Shown piece after piece: positions 1-8,677 of a stretch of DNA of 64,000 nucleotides (position 1 is its first letter; the number at the start of each line of letters is the position of its first letter). Below the pieces are notes generated by a model, which made no database searches, had not been told where the DNA came from, and saw nothing but the letters and a program-made list of their open reading frames with translations. Source of the stretch: UBA6918 sp040754425 (lineage in GTDB: Bacteria > Pseudomonadota > Gammaproteobacteria > Burkholderiales > Thiobacillaceae); contig JBFMCR010000001.1 in NCBI GenBank assembly GCA_040754425.1, forward strand, positions 1 to 64,000, in the 5' to 3' direction. The position numbers and the translations under genes were made by a program.

Positions 1-92
1 GAACACTGTCGCCTCGGACGCGATGGAATGCAACAGACGGGCCGGATGCCGATGACCAATTTGACTCGGAATGCATCCAGCACAGGTCAATA

Positions 93-113
93 CGGCAGAT
101 TTGCACTCTGCCG
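93..113. other. Small hairpin downstream of argA
   Basis: A 7-bp stem (CGGCAGA/TCTGCCG) lies just beyond the argA stop. No T-run follows it on the minus strand, so it is at best a weak or Rho-assisted end of the rsmE-argA transcript. Nothing else is recognisable in bases 1-122. Confidence 0.25.
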
Positions 114-122
114 CGCAGACTC

Positions 123-1439
123 CTAGATGATTTTTTTGCGCAGCACTTTCGAGCGGCGCTGGAAGTTGTACAACACCTGCTTGCGGCGCGGCAACGCCTC
201 GGGCGTGGTTTCGACGAAACCGCGCTCCTCGAACCAGTGTTCGGCCCGCGTGGTCAGCACGAACAGCTCCTTCATGCGCTTCTTGCGGGCGAGCGTCTGC
301 GCCGCCTCGAGCAGGCGGTCGCCCAGGCCGCGCCGGCGAAACTCGGGCTGCACGGCAAGGCAGGCCATCTCTGCGGCCTTTTCCTCGGGGAAGGGATAGA
401 GCGCAACACAGCCCAGGATCATGCCGTCGGATTCCAGCACCAGGAAGCGGTCGACCTCCATTTCCAGCAACTCCCGGGAACGGCGCACGAGGGTGCCCTC
501 GCGCTCCAATGGCTCGATCAGGTTGAGGATGCCGCCGACGTCGTCGATGGTGGCGGCACGTATGGTTTCCAGCGGCGTGGGCGTGATCAGCGTGCCCACG
601 CCGTCGCGGGTGAAGAGTTCGGCCAGCAGCGCGCCGTCGCGATGGCGCGAGATCAGGTGCGCGCGCTTGACCCCCTGCTTGCAGGCCTGCACCGCTGCCG
701 GCAGGTAATAGGCGAGATCGTCCTGTGTCTTGCGCTTTTCGTCGGCGAGTTTCTGCGCCTCTTCAACGGTCAGCGTGGAAATCAGCTTGCCCTTGGGCCC
801 GGTCACGCCGTCGGCATCCATCATGAACACCAGCTTGTCGGCAGCCAGCGCGGCGGCAGCGTGCAAGGCCACGTCTTCGAGGGTGAGGTTGAAAATTTCG
901 CCCGTCGGCGAATAGCCGATGGGAGAAAGCAGCACGATCTCGCCGTCGTCCAGTCGCTTCTGGATCGCATCCGCATGTATCCTGCGCACCTCACCGGTGT
1001 GCTGCAAATCCACGCCGTCGAGCACGCCGATGGGCTTGGCCGTGACGAAGTTGCCGGCCGCCACGCGGATATCGGAACCCGCCATGGGCGTATTGGCCAG
1101 CCCCAATGACAGCAGCGCCTCGATTTCCACGCGCACGATGCCTACCGCCTCCTTGACGCTGGCAAGCGCGGGTTCGTCGGTCACGCGCAGGCCCTGCACA
1201 TAGCGCATCTTTGCGCCGCGCTCCTGCATCTGCGCCTCGACCTGGGGACGCGCGCCATGCACCAGCACCAGCCGCACGCCGAGGCTGGAGAGGAGATTGA
1301 TGTCGTGCGCGAGACCGACGAACTGCCCTTCGGACACCACTTCGCCGCCGAAGGCGACGACGAAGGTCTTGCCGCGGAAGGCATTGATGTATGGTGCGGC
1401 CGAACGGAACCAGTGGACGAATTCGGTTATTTTTTGCAT
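123..1439 (-). CDS. argA: N-acetylglutamate synthase (amino-acid N-acetyltransferase)
   Basis: Catalyses the first step of arginine synthesis, acetyl-CoA + glutamate to N-acetylglutamate, in the cytoplasm. The 438-residue product has an amino-acid-kinase-like domain first (about residues 20-270; FGGEVVSEG near the start) and a C-terminal GNAT domain (about 290-430) with the acetyl-CoA loop RRRGLG. This is the classical proteobacterial two-domain layout and length. I start at the ATG at 1439, giving MQKITEFVHWFR, because the open frame upstream (to 1529) would overlap the end of rsmE and has no family resemblance. It follows rsmE on the same strand after about 49 bp and may be co-transcribed with it. 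Allosteric inhibition by arginine is typical of the family and is not visible here. Confidence 0.93.
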   Translation of the reverse strand: MQKITEFVHWFRSAAPYINAFRGKTFVVAFGGEVVSEGQFVGLAHDINLLSSLGVRLVLVHGARPQVEAQMQERGAKMRYVQGLRVTDEPALASVKEAVGIVRVEIEALLSLGLANTPMAGSDIRVAAGNFVTAKPIGVLDGVDLQHTGEVRRIHADAIQKRLDDGEIVLLSPIGYSPTGEIFNLTLEDVALHAAAALAADKLVFMMDADGVTGPKGKLISTLTVEEAQKLADEKRKTQDDLAYYLPAAVQACKQGVKRAHLISRHRDGALLAELFTRDGVGTLITPTPLETIRAATIDDVGGILNLIEPLEREGTLVRRSRELLEMEVDRFLVLESDGMILGCVALYPFPEEKAAEMACLAVQPEFRRRGLGDRLLEAAQTLARKKRMKELFVLTTRAEHWFEERGFVETTPEALPRRKQVLYNFQRRSKVLRKKII

Positions 1440-1488
1440 GGCTTTCAATTTACCTTGTGCAGGCACACCGACAAAGGCTTTTGGCGAT

Positions 1489-2217
1489 TTATTCGGCGTA
1501 ATCGCCCCACAATGCCTGCATCGCCGCAACAGCCGCCAAGGCTGCGGTTTCCGTGCGCAGGATGCGAGGGCCGAGCCTGACCGGGGTGAAGCCGAAATCG
1601 GTGATGAGCGCCGCCTCCTCCGGCTCGAAACCGCCCTCGGGGCCCGCCACCAGCCACACCGGGCCGGCCGGGGCAGGCAAATCCTTCAGGGTGGCTTGCG
1701 CCACGGGAGACAGAAAGAGCTTCAATCCGGCTGGCGAGGTAGCCAGCCATTGCGGCACATCGAGCGGCATCGCCACCGGCGGCAGGCGGTTGCGTCCGCT
1801 CTGCTCGCAGGCCGCCATGACGATGCCCCGCCAGTGCTCGACCCGGCGCCGGGCACGCTCGCTGCCAAGCTTGACCACGCTGCGACGCATGGCCAGCGGC
1901 TGGATCGCCGTCACCCCCAGTTCCACCGCCTTTTGCAGGGTGTAGTCCATGCGCTCGCCGCTGGAGATGCCCTGGGCGAGGCGGATGTCGAGCGGCGACT
2001 CGCGCTCGACGTCGCGCCATTCGCGGCACAACGCGGTGACGCCATCCCTGTCCACCCACTCCAGTACCGCCGGATATTCGCCGCCATGTCCGTTGAACAG
2101 CACCACCTCGCTGCCTTTCACCAGGCGCAGCACGCGCGCGGCATGATGGGCGGGGACAGGCGGCAGTTCGATTTTCGCGCCGGGGCCGAGGGGAAGATCT
2201 ACAAAGAAACGTGGCAT
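1489..2217 (-). CDS. rsmE: 16S rRNA (uracil(1498)-N(3))-methyltransferase
   Basis: SPOUT-class methyltransferase that makes m3U1498 in the decoding region of 16S rRNA using S-adenosylmethionine. The 242-residue product has the two family signatures near its C-terminus: VAGPEGGFEPEE and the trefoil-knot strand LGPRILRTETAALAA. Length is normal. The ATG at 2217 (MPRFFVDLP) is preferred over the longer frame from 2283 because conserved RsmE sequence begins there. The divergent promoter region towards the thioredoxin-like gene lies between 2218 and 2384. Confidence 0.93.
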   Translation of the reverse strand: MPRFFVDLPLGPGAKIELPPVPAHHAARVLRLVKGSEVVLFNGHGGEYPAVLEWVDRDGVTALCREWRDVERESPLDIRLAQGISSGERMDYTLQKAVELGVTAIQPLAMRRSVVKLGSERARRRVEHWRGIVMAACEQSGRNRLPPVAMPLDVPQWLATSPAGLKLFLSPVAQATLKDLPAPAGPVWLVAGPEGGFEPEEAALITDFGFTPVRLGPRILRTETAALAAVAAMQALWGDYAE

Positions 2218-2302
2218 GGGATTTTGCAATGGAAGAGGTTGCCGGCAAAATAGGCCTTCGATTATCGCCTCATCCAGGGCCACGACAAACGAAATCCGAT
2301 TT

Positions 2303-2374
2303 GAACAGGGAGGACAAGAGGACAGGAGGAAACCCTCTCACCTCCAGCCCTCTTGTCCTCATGTCCACTTTGTA
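2303..2374. repeat. Hairpin element A (degenerate 8-mer arms)
   Basis: The left arm has purine words of the form agGGAGGACAAGAGGACAGGAGG. The right arm, from about 2345, is its approximate reverse complement. It lies between divergent rsmE and the thioredoxin-like gene and ends just before the latter's Shine-Dalgarno sequence. It has the same architecture as the other lettered elements, and its apex (GGAGGAAACCCTC) is nearly identical to that of element B. Confidence 0.7.
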
Positions 2375-2384
2375 AAGGCTATTT

Positions 2385-2945
2385 ATGGTTTCTCTCACCA
2401 CCCCCGTTTGCGACTTCGGCTGGAAAGCCGTCGATTTCAACCTGCCCGGCGTCGACGGCAAAAACTGGACACTCAAGGATGCCATGGGGCCCAACGGCCT
2501 CCTGGTCATGTTCATCTGCAACCACTGCCCCTACGTCAAGGCCATCCGCCCGCGCCTGGTGCGCGACCTGAAGGAACTGAAGGAAAAGCACGGCATCCAC
2601 GCCATCGCCATCATGAGCAACGATCCGGCCGAATACCCCGAGGACAGTTTCGACAACATGAAGCGGGTGGCCGCGGAATTCGATTTCCCCTTCCCTTATG
2701 TCTGGGACAAGACCCAGGACGTGGCCCGCGCCTACGGCGCGGTATGCACCCCGGACTTCTTCGGCTTCAACCGCAATTTCGAGCTGCAATACCGCGGTCG
2801 CTTCGACGAGTCGCGCAAGGAAACCGCGCCCGAGGGCGTACGCCGCGACCTGTTCGAGGCCATGAAGCAAATCGCCGAAACCCAGAAGGGCCCGGCCGAG
2901 CAGGTCCCCGGCATGGGCTGCTCGATCAAATGGAGAAACCAGTGA
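2385..2945 (+). CDS. Thioredoxin-like/peroxiredoxin-type protein with CxxC
   Basis: A 186-residue cytoplasmic thioredoxin-fold protein of the AhpC/TSA-related type found next to many proteobacterial housekeeping genes. The N-terminus (DFNLPGVDGKNWTLKD) is the usual peroxiredoxin/thioredoxin-like entry strand, followed by the redox motif ICNHCPYVKA with CNHC as CxxC at about residues 45-48. There is no signal peptide. The specific substrate is unknown; reduction of a disulfide or a peroxide is inference. The start at 2385 has AAAGG about 9 bases upstream. Its end overlaps the start of the next gene by 16 bases, which suggests translational coupling. Confidence 0.85.
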   Translation: MVSLTTPVCDFGWKAVDFNLPGVDGKNWTLKDAMGPNGLLVMFICNHCPYVKAIRPRLVRDLKELKEKHGIHAIAIMSNDPAEYPEDSFDNMKRVAAEFDFPFPYVWDKTQDVARAYGAVCTPDFFGFNRNFELQYRGRFDESRKETAPEGVRRDLFEAMKQIAETQKGPAEQVPGMGCSIKWRNQ

Positions 2946-3766
2946 AGGGGGAAGGGGGAAGGGGGAAGGGCGCCCCCGAGGAGGCGCTCGCCAAAGTCAT
3001 CGCGCTGGTGCGGGAAGTGGCGCGCGCGGAGATCATCCCACGCTACCTGCGCGTGGCCCACACCCACAAGAACGACGGCAGCCTCTTCACCGAAGCCGAC
3101 GAAGCCACGCAAAAAGCGCTGGTGTCCGCGCTGCCAGACATCATCCAAAGCCCGGTTCTGGGCGAGGAGATGACCGAGGCCGAGCAGCGCGCGGCCTGGG
3201 CGCAAGGCGACGACGGCCTGTGGTGCATCGACCCCATCGACGGCACCTCGAACTTCGTCGCCGGCATTCCCTATTTCGCCGTTTCCATCGCCTGGATGAA
3301 GAATGGCCGGCGCGAACTGGGCGTGGTCTACGATCCGGTCGCAAATGAATGTTTTTACGCCGCGCGCGGGGGAGGCGCCTTCCTGGACGGCGAACCCCTG
3401 CCGATCCGCACCCCGGTCAGCGATCTGCGCCGCGCCATGGCCGGCATCGAGCCCAAGCGCCTGCCCAAGAGCCTGATCGCCAGGCTGGTGGCCGAACCGC
3501 CATACGCCTCGCTGCGCAACTTCGGCGCCTCGGCGCTGGACTGGTGCTATACGGCGGCCGGACGCTTCGACATCTACGTGCACGGCAAGCAGAAACTCTG
3601 GGATTACGCCGCCGGCGCGCTGATCCTGGAAGAGGCCGGCGGCAGGCTCGCCTGTCTGGAAGGCGCCTTCGACGAGGGCGACATCTGGGAACGCTCGGTG
3701 GTGGCCTCGGCCAAGCCCGCCCTGTTCGAGCAGTGGCAGGACTGGCTGGCGGCGCAAGGCCGATAA
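2930..3766 (+). CDS. Inositol monophosphatase family protein (histidinol-phosphatase/IMPase type)
   Basis: A Mg2+-dependent sugar-phosphate phosphatase of 278 residues. Metal-binding motifs are all present: LGEEMTE (first acidic pair), WCIDPIDGTSNF (DPIDGT) and LWDYAAGALILEEAGG. This could be a HisN-type histidinol-phosphatase or a general inositol/fructose-bisphosphate phosphatase; the sequence does not separate these. The ATG at 2930 lies inside the previous gene, with no clear Shine-Dalgarno. Residues 5-13 (VKGEGGRGKG) are encoded by a G-rich near-tandem repeat that looks like a low-complexity insertion. A GTG at 2942 is an alternative start. The conserved fold begins near ALAKVIALVREV. 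Confidence 0.88.
   Translation: MEKPVKGEGGRGKGAPEEALAKVIALVREVARAEIIPRYLRVAHTHKNDGSLFTEADEATQKALVSALPDIIQSPVLGEEMTEAEQRAAWAQGDDGLWCIDPIDGTSNFVAGIPYFAVSIAWMKNGRRELGVVYDPVANECFYAARGGGAFLDGEPLPIRTPVSDLRRAMAGIEPKRLPKSLIARLVAEPPYASLRNFGASALDWCYTAAGRFDIYVHGKQKLWDYAAGALILEEAGGRLACLEGAFDEGDIWERSVVASAKPALFEQWQDWLAAQGR
2944..2970. repeat. Short heptameric repeat (GGGGGAA)3 in the IMPase N-terminus
   Basis: Three copies of a GGGGGAA heptamer sit where the thioredoxin-like gene ends and the IMPase-family gene begins. The unit length resembles the words forming the arms of the nearby intergenic hairpins. No complementary arm is present here. Confidence 0.6.
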
Positions 3767-4120
3767 TCGCCGCCACCTCCGCGATAAAAACATTTTAAGC
3801 CCCGCCCAAACCCGGATTTGGCGGGCATTTTCGCGCGAAATCCCCGGCCGGCAAGGGCTTGCAGTCCTTTTTGCCCATGGCCCGGCCTTGCTTCACACCC
3901 CTGCCTCGGGGATAATCGGGAGTTCCGTCCGGTGCCTTACCATGGCTTACCCCGGCTGGCGCGCCCTATCCCAATCGTGCCCTGAGAAAAAAACGAACTG
4001 AAAATTCCGGCCAGACCTGCATCCTGGCTTGCCCGGTCGCTTTGAATGCTGCTTGATTCAGGGGCTGCCCAGAATTTTTAGGCTTTTTTATTTTTTGAGT
4101 GTCTCGAACCTGAGGTAAAT
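3767..4120. other. Non-coding interval upstream of tkt
   Basis: This 354-base gap has no credible ORF. A GC-rich imperfect hairpin (gccccgcccaaa/tttggcgggc, about 3799-3827) follows the IMPase-family gene and may act as a weak terminator. The last 50 bases before tkt are T-rich (TTTTTAGG, TTTTTTATTTTTTGAG), and GAGG precedes the tkt ATG. It presumably holds the promoter of the carbon-metabolism cluster, but I see no convincing -35/-10 pair. Confidence 0.4.
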
Positions 4121-6106
4121 ATGGCAACCCGTACCGATCTCGCCAACGCCATCCGCGCCCTGTCCATGGATGCCGTTGAAAAGGCCAAATCCGGCCACCC
4201 CGGCGCCCCCATGGGCATGGCGGAAATCGCCGAAGTCCTGTGGAACCACCACCTGCGCCACAACCCCAGAAATCCCAAGTGGTACGACCGCGACCGTTTC
4301 GTGCTGTCCAACGGCCATGGCTCGATGCTGATTTACTCGTTGCTGCACCTGACCGGCTACGATGTCACCATCGACGACCTCAAGCAGTTCCGCCAACTGC
4401 ATTCCAAGACCCCGGGCCACCCCGAATACGGCTATACCCCCGGCGTGGAAACCACCACCGGCCCGCTCGGTCAGGGCATCAGCAACGCCGTGGGTATGGC
4501 GCTGGCGGAAAAACTCCTGGCCGCCGAGTTCAACCGCCCCGGCCATGACATCGTCAACCACTACACCTACGTGTTCATGGGCGACGGCTGCCTGATGGAG
4601 GGCATTTCCCACGAAGCCTGCGCGCTCGCCGGCACCTGGAAGCTCGGCAAGCTCATCGCCTTCTGGGACGACAACGGCATTTCCATCGACGGCCACATCG
4701 AGCACTGGTACACCGACGACACCGCCAAGCGCTTCGAAGCCTACGGCTGGCACGTGATCCCCAATGTCGACGGCCACGACTTCACCGCCATCGAAAAGGC
4801 CGTCACCGAAGCCAAGGCGGAAACCGGCAAGCCCAGCCTGATCTGCTGCAAGACCATCATCGGCAAGGGTTCGCCCAACAAGCAGGGTACCCACGACGTG
4901 CACGGCGCCGCACTCGGCCACGCCGAAGTGGAAGCCACCCGCAAGCACCTGGGCTGGAACCACGGCCCGTTCGAGATTCCCCAGGATGTGTATGACGGCT
5001 GGGACGCCAAAACCAAAGGCCAGGGCCTCGAAACCCTGTGGAACAACAAGTTCGCCGAGTACAGGAAGGAATATCCTGAACTTGCCGCCGAATTCGAGCG
5101 CCGCATGAACGGCGAACTGCCGCTCAACTGGAAGGCCCACGTGGCCGAGAAGCTTGCCGCCATCAACGCCAAGGCCGACACCGTCGCCACCCGCAAGGCC
5201 AGCCAGATCGCCATCAATGCGCTGGCCCCTGTGCTGCCCGAGTTCGTCGGCGGCTCCGCCGACCTCACCGGCTCCAACCTGACCAACTGGGAAGGCTGCC
5301 GCCCCATCCGCCACGGCAACCCGGGCAACTACATCAGCTATGGCGTGCGCGAATTCGGCATGGCCGCGATCATGAACGGCATGGCCCTGCACGGTGGCCT
5401 GCTGCCCTTCGGCGGCACCTTCCTGATGTTCTCCGAATACGCCCGCAACGCCATCCGCATGTCGGCGCTGATGAAGCAGCGCGTGATCTACGTCTTCACC
5501 CACGACTCCATCGGCCTGGGCGAGGACGGCCCCACCCACCAGCCGGTGGAACAGACCGCCACCTTGCGCATGATTCCGCACATGGACGTCTGGCGCCCCT
5601 GCGACACGGTGGAAACCATGGTCGCCTGGACCAAGTCGGTCGAGCGTGCAGACGGCCCCACCTGCCATGTCCTCTCGCGCCAGAACCTTCCCTTCGTACA
5701 GCGTGACGAGGCCACCATCGCCAACATCGAAAAGGGCGGTTACGTGTTGCGCGATGCCGCCGGTGCCAAGGCCGTCATCATCGCCACCGGTTCCGAAGTC
5801 TCCCTGGCGCTGAAAGCCCAGGAAGCCCTGGCCGCCGAAGGCATCCCGGTGCGCGTGGTGTCCATGCCTTCTACCAGTGTTTTCGACAGGCAGGACGACG
5901 CCTACAAGAAAAGCGTGCTGCCCAAGGGCCTGCCGCGCGTGGCCGTGGAGGCGGGCGTCACCGATTACTGGCGCAAGTACGTGGGACTGGAAGGCGCCGT
6001 GGTCGGCTGGGACCACTTCGGCGAATCCGCCCCGGCCGACGAGCTCTTCAAGGAATTCGGCTTCACGCCCGAAAATGTGGCCAGCGCCGTTAAAGGAGTT
6101 TTGTGA
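4121..6106 (+). CDS. tkt: Transketolase
   Basis: Thiamine-diphosphate enzyme moving two-carbon units between sugar phosphates in the pentose-phosphate and Calvin cycles. The 661-residue protein has the TPP/metal-binding domain with GDGCLMEG and NGISIDGH (about 155-190), the pyrimidine-binding domain with REFGMAAIMNGMALHGG (about 410-425), and a C-terminal domain ending NVASAVKGVL. Length is normal. GAGG lies 7-8 bases before the ATG. It heads a co-directional block with gap, pgk, pyk and fba, the arrangement seen in many betaproteobacterial (including autotrophic) genomes. Its final codons are repeated about 117 bases downstream in diverged form (see findings). Confidence 0.96.
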   Translation: MATRTDLANAIRALSMDAVEKAKSGHPGAPMGMAEIAEVLWNHHLRHNPRNPKWYDRDRFVLSNGHGSMLIYSLLHLTGYDVTIDDLKQFRQLHSKTPGHPEYGYTPGVETTTGPLGQGISNAVGMALAEKLLAAEFNRPGHDIVNHYTYVFMGDGCLMEGISHEACALAGTWKLGKLIAFWDDNGISIDGHIEHWYTDDTAKRFEAYGWHVIPNVDGHDFTAIEKAVTEAKAETGKPSLICCKTIIGKGSPNKQGTHDVHGAALGHAEVEATRKHLGWNHGPFEIPQDVYDGWDAKTKGQGLETLWNNKFAEYRKEYPELAAEFERRMNGELPLNWKAHVAEKLAAINAKADTVATRKASQIAINALAPVLPEFVGGSADLTGSNLTNWEGCRPIRHGNPGNYISYGVREFGMAAIMNGMALHGGLLPFGGTFLMFSEYARNAIRMSALMKQRVIYVFTHDSIGLGEDGPTHQPVEQTATLRMIPHMDVWRPCDTVETMVAWTKSVERADGPTCHVLSRQNLPFVQRDEATIANIEKGGYVLRDAAGAKAVIIATGSEVSLALKAQEALAAEGIPVRVVSMPSTSVFDRQDDAYKKSVLPKGLPRVAVEAGVTDYWRKYVGLEGAVVGWDHFGESAPADELFKEFGFTPENVASAVKGVL

Positions 6107-6223
6107 TTGGGTGCTGCTGGCCACATTTCGGCGCAGGCTAACATGAGCGCAGCGAATGTTAAGGGTGCGCGAGCACCCGGCCGTAGCCAGAACGTGGCCG
6201 CCGCAGTAAAGAGCGTTCTGTAA
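6069..6223 (+). repeat. Duplicated tkt tail with nested hairpins
   Basis: The last 12 codons of tkt (6071-6106) recur at 6188-6223 as a diverged copy reading QNVAAAVKSVL-stop against ENVASAVKGVL-stop, with 24 of 36 bases and 8 of 11 residues identical. Between them lie an inverted copy of the first part (GCTGGCCACATTTCGG at 6116-6131), a TAACAT/ATGTTA hairpin at 6139-6161 and a GGGTGC/GCACCC hairpin at 6163-6178. The second copy has no start and is not a gene. Confidence 0.65.
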
Positions 6224-6231
6224 AACATTGC

Positions 6232-6306
6232 ACAGGGAGGTACGAGAGGTAAGGGAGGAAACCCTCCCACAATATTTCCTCCCGCTCCTCCCTTGCCTCC
6301 CTGTTA
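6232..6306. repeat. Hairpin element B (nnnnnGAGG arms)
   Basis: The left arm reads ACAGGGAGG-TACGAGAGG-TAAGGGAGG, three 9-mers ending in GAGG. The right arm from about 6275 is its near reverse complement, closing on TTAATT. It lies between tkt and gap, about 34 bases before the gap ATG. Its inner arm words are shared with elements H and I. Confidence 0.75.
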
Positions 6307-6339
6307 ATTATTTTTTGTATTTTTAGGAGAGACTGAGAA

Positions 6340-7347
6340 ATGGCTATCAAAGTTGGCATTAACGGTTTTGGCCGCATCGGCCGCATGGCTTTCCGCGCAA
6401 TCGCCAAGGACTTCCCCGGCATCGAAGTGGTCGCCATCAACGACCTGCTCGAGCCCGACTACCTCGCCTACATGCTGAAGTACGACTCCGTGCACGGCAA
6501 CTTCAAGGGCGACATCAAGGTCGACGGCAACAACCTGGTGGTGAACGGCAAGAAAATCCGCCTGACTGCCGAAAAAGACCCCGCCAACCTCAAGTGGAAC
6601 GAAGCAGGCGCCGACATCGTGCTCGAGTGCACCGGCTTCTTCCTCGATGACGAGTCCTGCCAAGCCCACCTGAAAGCCGGCGCCAAGAAGGTCGTGATGT
6701 CCGCGCCTTCCAAGGACAAGACCCCGATGTTCGTGTACGGCGTGAACCACACCACCTACGCCGGCCAGTCCATCGTCTCTGCCGCGTCCTGCACCACCAA
6801 CTGCTTGGCGCCCGTGGCCAAGGTGCTGCACGACAACTGGGGCATCAAGCGCGGCCTGATGTCCACCGTGCACGCCGCCACCGCCACCCAGAAGACCGTG
6901 GACGGCCCCTCCAAGAAGGACTGGCGCGGCGGCCGCGGCATCCTGGAGAACATCATCCCGTCTTCCACCGGCGCCGCCAAGGCCGTGGGCAAGGTGCTGC
7001 CCGAGCTGAACGGCAAGCTGACCGGCATGGCCTTCCGCGTGCCCACCTCAGACGTGTCCGTGGTCGACCTGACCGTGGAGCTGGAAAAGCCCGCCAAGTA
7101 CGAAGAAATCTGCGCCGCCATGAAGAAGGCCTCCGAAGACAAGGCCGGCATCGGCGCCACTCTGGCCTACACCGACGAGAAGGTGGTCTCCACCGACTTC
7201 CGCGGCAATGGCTACTCGTCCATTTTTGATGCCGACGCCGGCATCGCACTGGACGACACCTTCGTCAAGGTCGTGTCCTGGTACGACAACGAGTACGGCT
7301 ACACCTGCAACATGTTGCGTTTCGTCGAGCACGTGGCTGCCAGCTGA
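6340..7347 (+). CDS. gap: Type I glyceraldehyde-3-phosphate dehydrogenase
   Basis: Phosphorylating, tetrameric GAPDH of 335 residues interconverting glyceraldehyde-3-phosphate and 1,3-bisphosphoglycerate. The Rossmann entry INGFGRIGR, the catalytic segment SCTTNCLAP (cysteine near residue 150) and the phosphate-site segment NIIPSSTGAAKA are intact. The aspartate in AINDL after the second strand favours NAD over NADP. AGGAGAG precedes the ATG. It is followed by pgk after 147 bases containing hairpin element C. Confidence 0.97.
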   Translation: MAIKVGINGFGRIGRMAFRAIAKDFPGIEVVAINDLLEPDYLAYMLKYDSVHGNFKGDIKVDGNNLVVNGKKIRLTAEKDPANLKWNEAGADIVLECTGFFLDDESCQAHLKAGAKKVVMSAPSKDKTPMFVYGVNHTTYAGQSIVSAASCTTNCLAPVAKVLHDNWGIKRGLMSTVHAATATQKTVDGPSKKDWRGGRGILENIIPSSTGAAKAVGKVLPELNGKLTGMAFRVPTSDVSVVDLTVELEKPAKYEEICAAMKKASEDKAGIGATLAYTDEKVVSTDFRGNGYSSIFDADAGIALDDTFVKVVSWYDNEYGYTCNMLRFVEHVAAS

Positions 7348-7443
7348 CAGGAGACAGGTTACAGGGAACAGACAATTGGTCGTGCGGCTTTGCCGCACAC
7401 CTTTTCTGAAACCTGTAGCCTGTAACCTGAACCCTGAGCTGTA
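7347..7443. repeat. Hairpin element C (nnnCAGG arms)
   Basis: It starts at the gap stop codon. The left arm is made of words ending in CAGG (ACAGG-AGACAGG-TTACAGG). The right arm (about 7405-7443) has CCTGTAG-CCTGTAA-CCTGAAC, its degenerate complement. The apex is a perfect GTGCGGC/GCCGCAC stem at 7382-7398. Confidence 0.75.
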
Positions 7444-7494
7444 AGGCATAAGCCCGCTTATCCCTTACCACTTACCTATCCAGGAGCAACAACA

Positions 7495-8676
7495 ATGGCC
7501 AAATTCATCCGCATGACCGACCTCGACCTTAAGGCCAAGCGTGTGTTCATCCGTGCCGACCTCAACGTGCCGGTGAAAGACGGCAAGGTCACGAGTGATG
7601 CCCGCATCACCGCGTCCATGCCCACCATCGAGCACGCCATGAAGGCGGGCGCCAGGGTCATGGTCACTTCCCACCTCGGCCGTCCCACCGAAGGCGAGTT
7701 CTCCGAGGAGAACAGCCTCAAGCCGGTGGCCGATGTTATGTCCGCCAAGCTCGGCAAAAATGTTCGGGTCATCCGCGACTGGGTGGACGGCGGTTTCGAT
7801 GTCAGTGAGGGCGAAGTGGTGCTGCTGGAAAACTGCCGCATCAACAAGGGCGAGAAGAAGAACGACGAAGCGCTGGCGAAAAAATACGCGGCCCTGTGCG
7901 ACGTGTTCGTGATGGACGCCTTCGGCACCGCCCACCGTGCCGAGGCTTCCACCTACGGCATCGCCCAGTTCGCCCCGGTGGCCTGTGCCGGCCTCTTGCT
8001 GACCGAAGAACTCGAAGCGCTGGACAAGGCCCTGGCCAATCCCGCGCGCCCCATGGTCGCCATCGTCGGCGGCTCGAAAGTCTCCACCAAGCTGACCGTG
8101 CTGGAATCCCTGTCCGAGAAGGTTGACCAGCTGGTGGTCGGCGGCGGCATCGCCAACACCTTCCTCGCCGCCACCGGCAAGAATGTCGGCAAGTCGCTGT
8201 GCGAGCACGACCTCATCCCCACCGCCAAGGCGCTGATGGAAAAGATGTCCAAACGCGGCGCCACCATCCCGATCGCCGTGGACGTGGTGGTCGGCAAGAA
8301 ATTCGATGCCAACGAGCCCGCCGTGCTGAAGGACGCCAATGATGTGGCCGACGACGACATGATTTTCGACATCGGGCCGAAGAGCGCGCAGCAACTCGCC
8401 GACATCATCATGAAGGCCGGCACCGTGGTGTGGAACGGCCCCGTGGGCGTGTTCGAATTCGACCAGTTCGGCGAAGGCACCAAGGCGATCGCCAAGGCCA
8501 TTGCCGAGACCCGCGCCTTCACCCTGGCCGGCGGCGGCGACACCATCGCCGCCATCCAGAAATACGACATCTACGACAAGGTGTCCTATATCTCCACCGC
8601 CGGCGGCGCCTTCCTGGAATACCTGGAAGGCAAGGTACTGCCCGCCGTGGACATCCTGGAGAAGCGCGCCAAGTAA
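7495..8676 (+). CDS. pgk: Phosphoglycerate kinase
   Basis: Transfers phosphate between 1,3-bisphosphoglycerate and ADP. The 393-residue protein shows the substrate-binding RADLNVPVKDG near the N-terminus, the TSHLGRPTEG loop, DAFGTAHRAEAS, and the C-terminal nucleotide loop WNGPVGVFEFDQF followed by TLAGGGDT. Length and domain order are standard. AGGAG lies 8 bases before the ATG. Fourth step of the block tkt-gap-pgk-pyk-fba; serves glycolysis, gluconeogenesis and, if present elsewhere, the Calvin cycle. Confidence 0.97.
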   Translation: MAKFIRMTDLDLKAKRVFIRADLNVPVKDGKVTSDARITASMPTIEHAMKAGARVMVTSHLGRPTEGEFSEENSLKPVADVMSAKLGKNVRVIRDWVDGGFDVSEGEVVLLENCRINKGEKKNDEALAKKYAALCDVFVMDAFGTAHRAEASTYGIAQFAPVACAGLLLTEELEALDKALANPARPMVAIVGGSKVSTKLTVLESLSEKVDQLVVGGGIANTFLAATGKNVGKSLCEHDLIPTAKALMEKMSKRGATIPIAVDVVVGKKFDANEPAVLKDANDVADDDMIFDIGPKSAQQLADIIMKAGTVVWNGPVGVFEFDQFGEGTKAIAKAIAETRAFTLAGGGDTIAAIQKYDIYDKVSYISTAGGAFLEYLEGKVLPAVDILEKRAK

Positions 8677-8677
8677 A

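Noticed and set aside
4088..6124. 678-codon open frame antisense to tkt
   Set aside because: It mirrors transketolase, has no signature, and its His/Gly/Val-rich composition is the usual shadow of GC-biased codons. tkt motifs on the plus strand are decisive.
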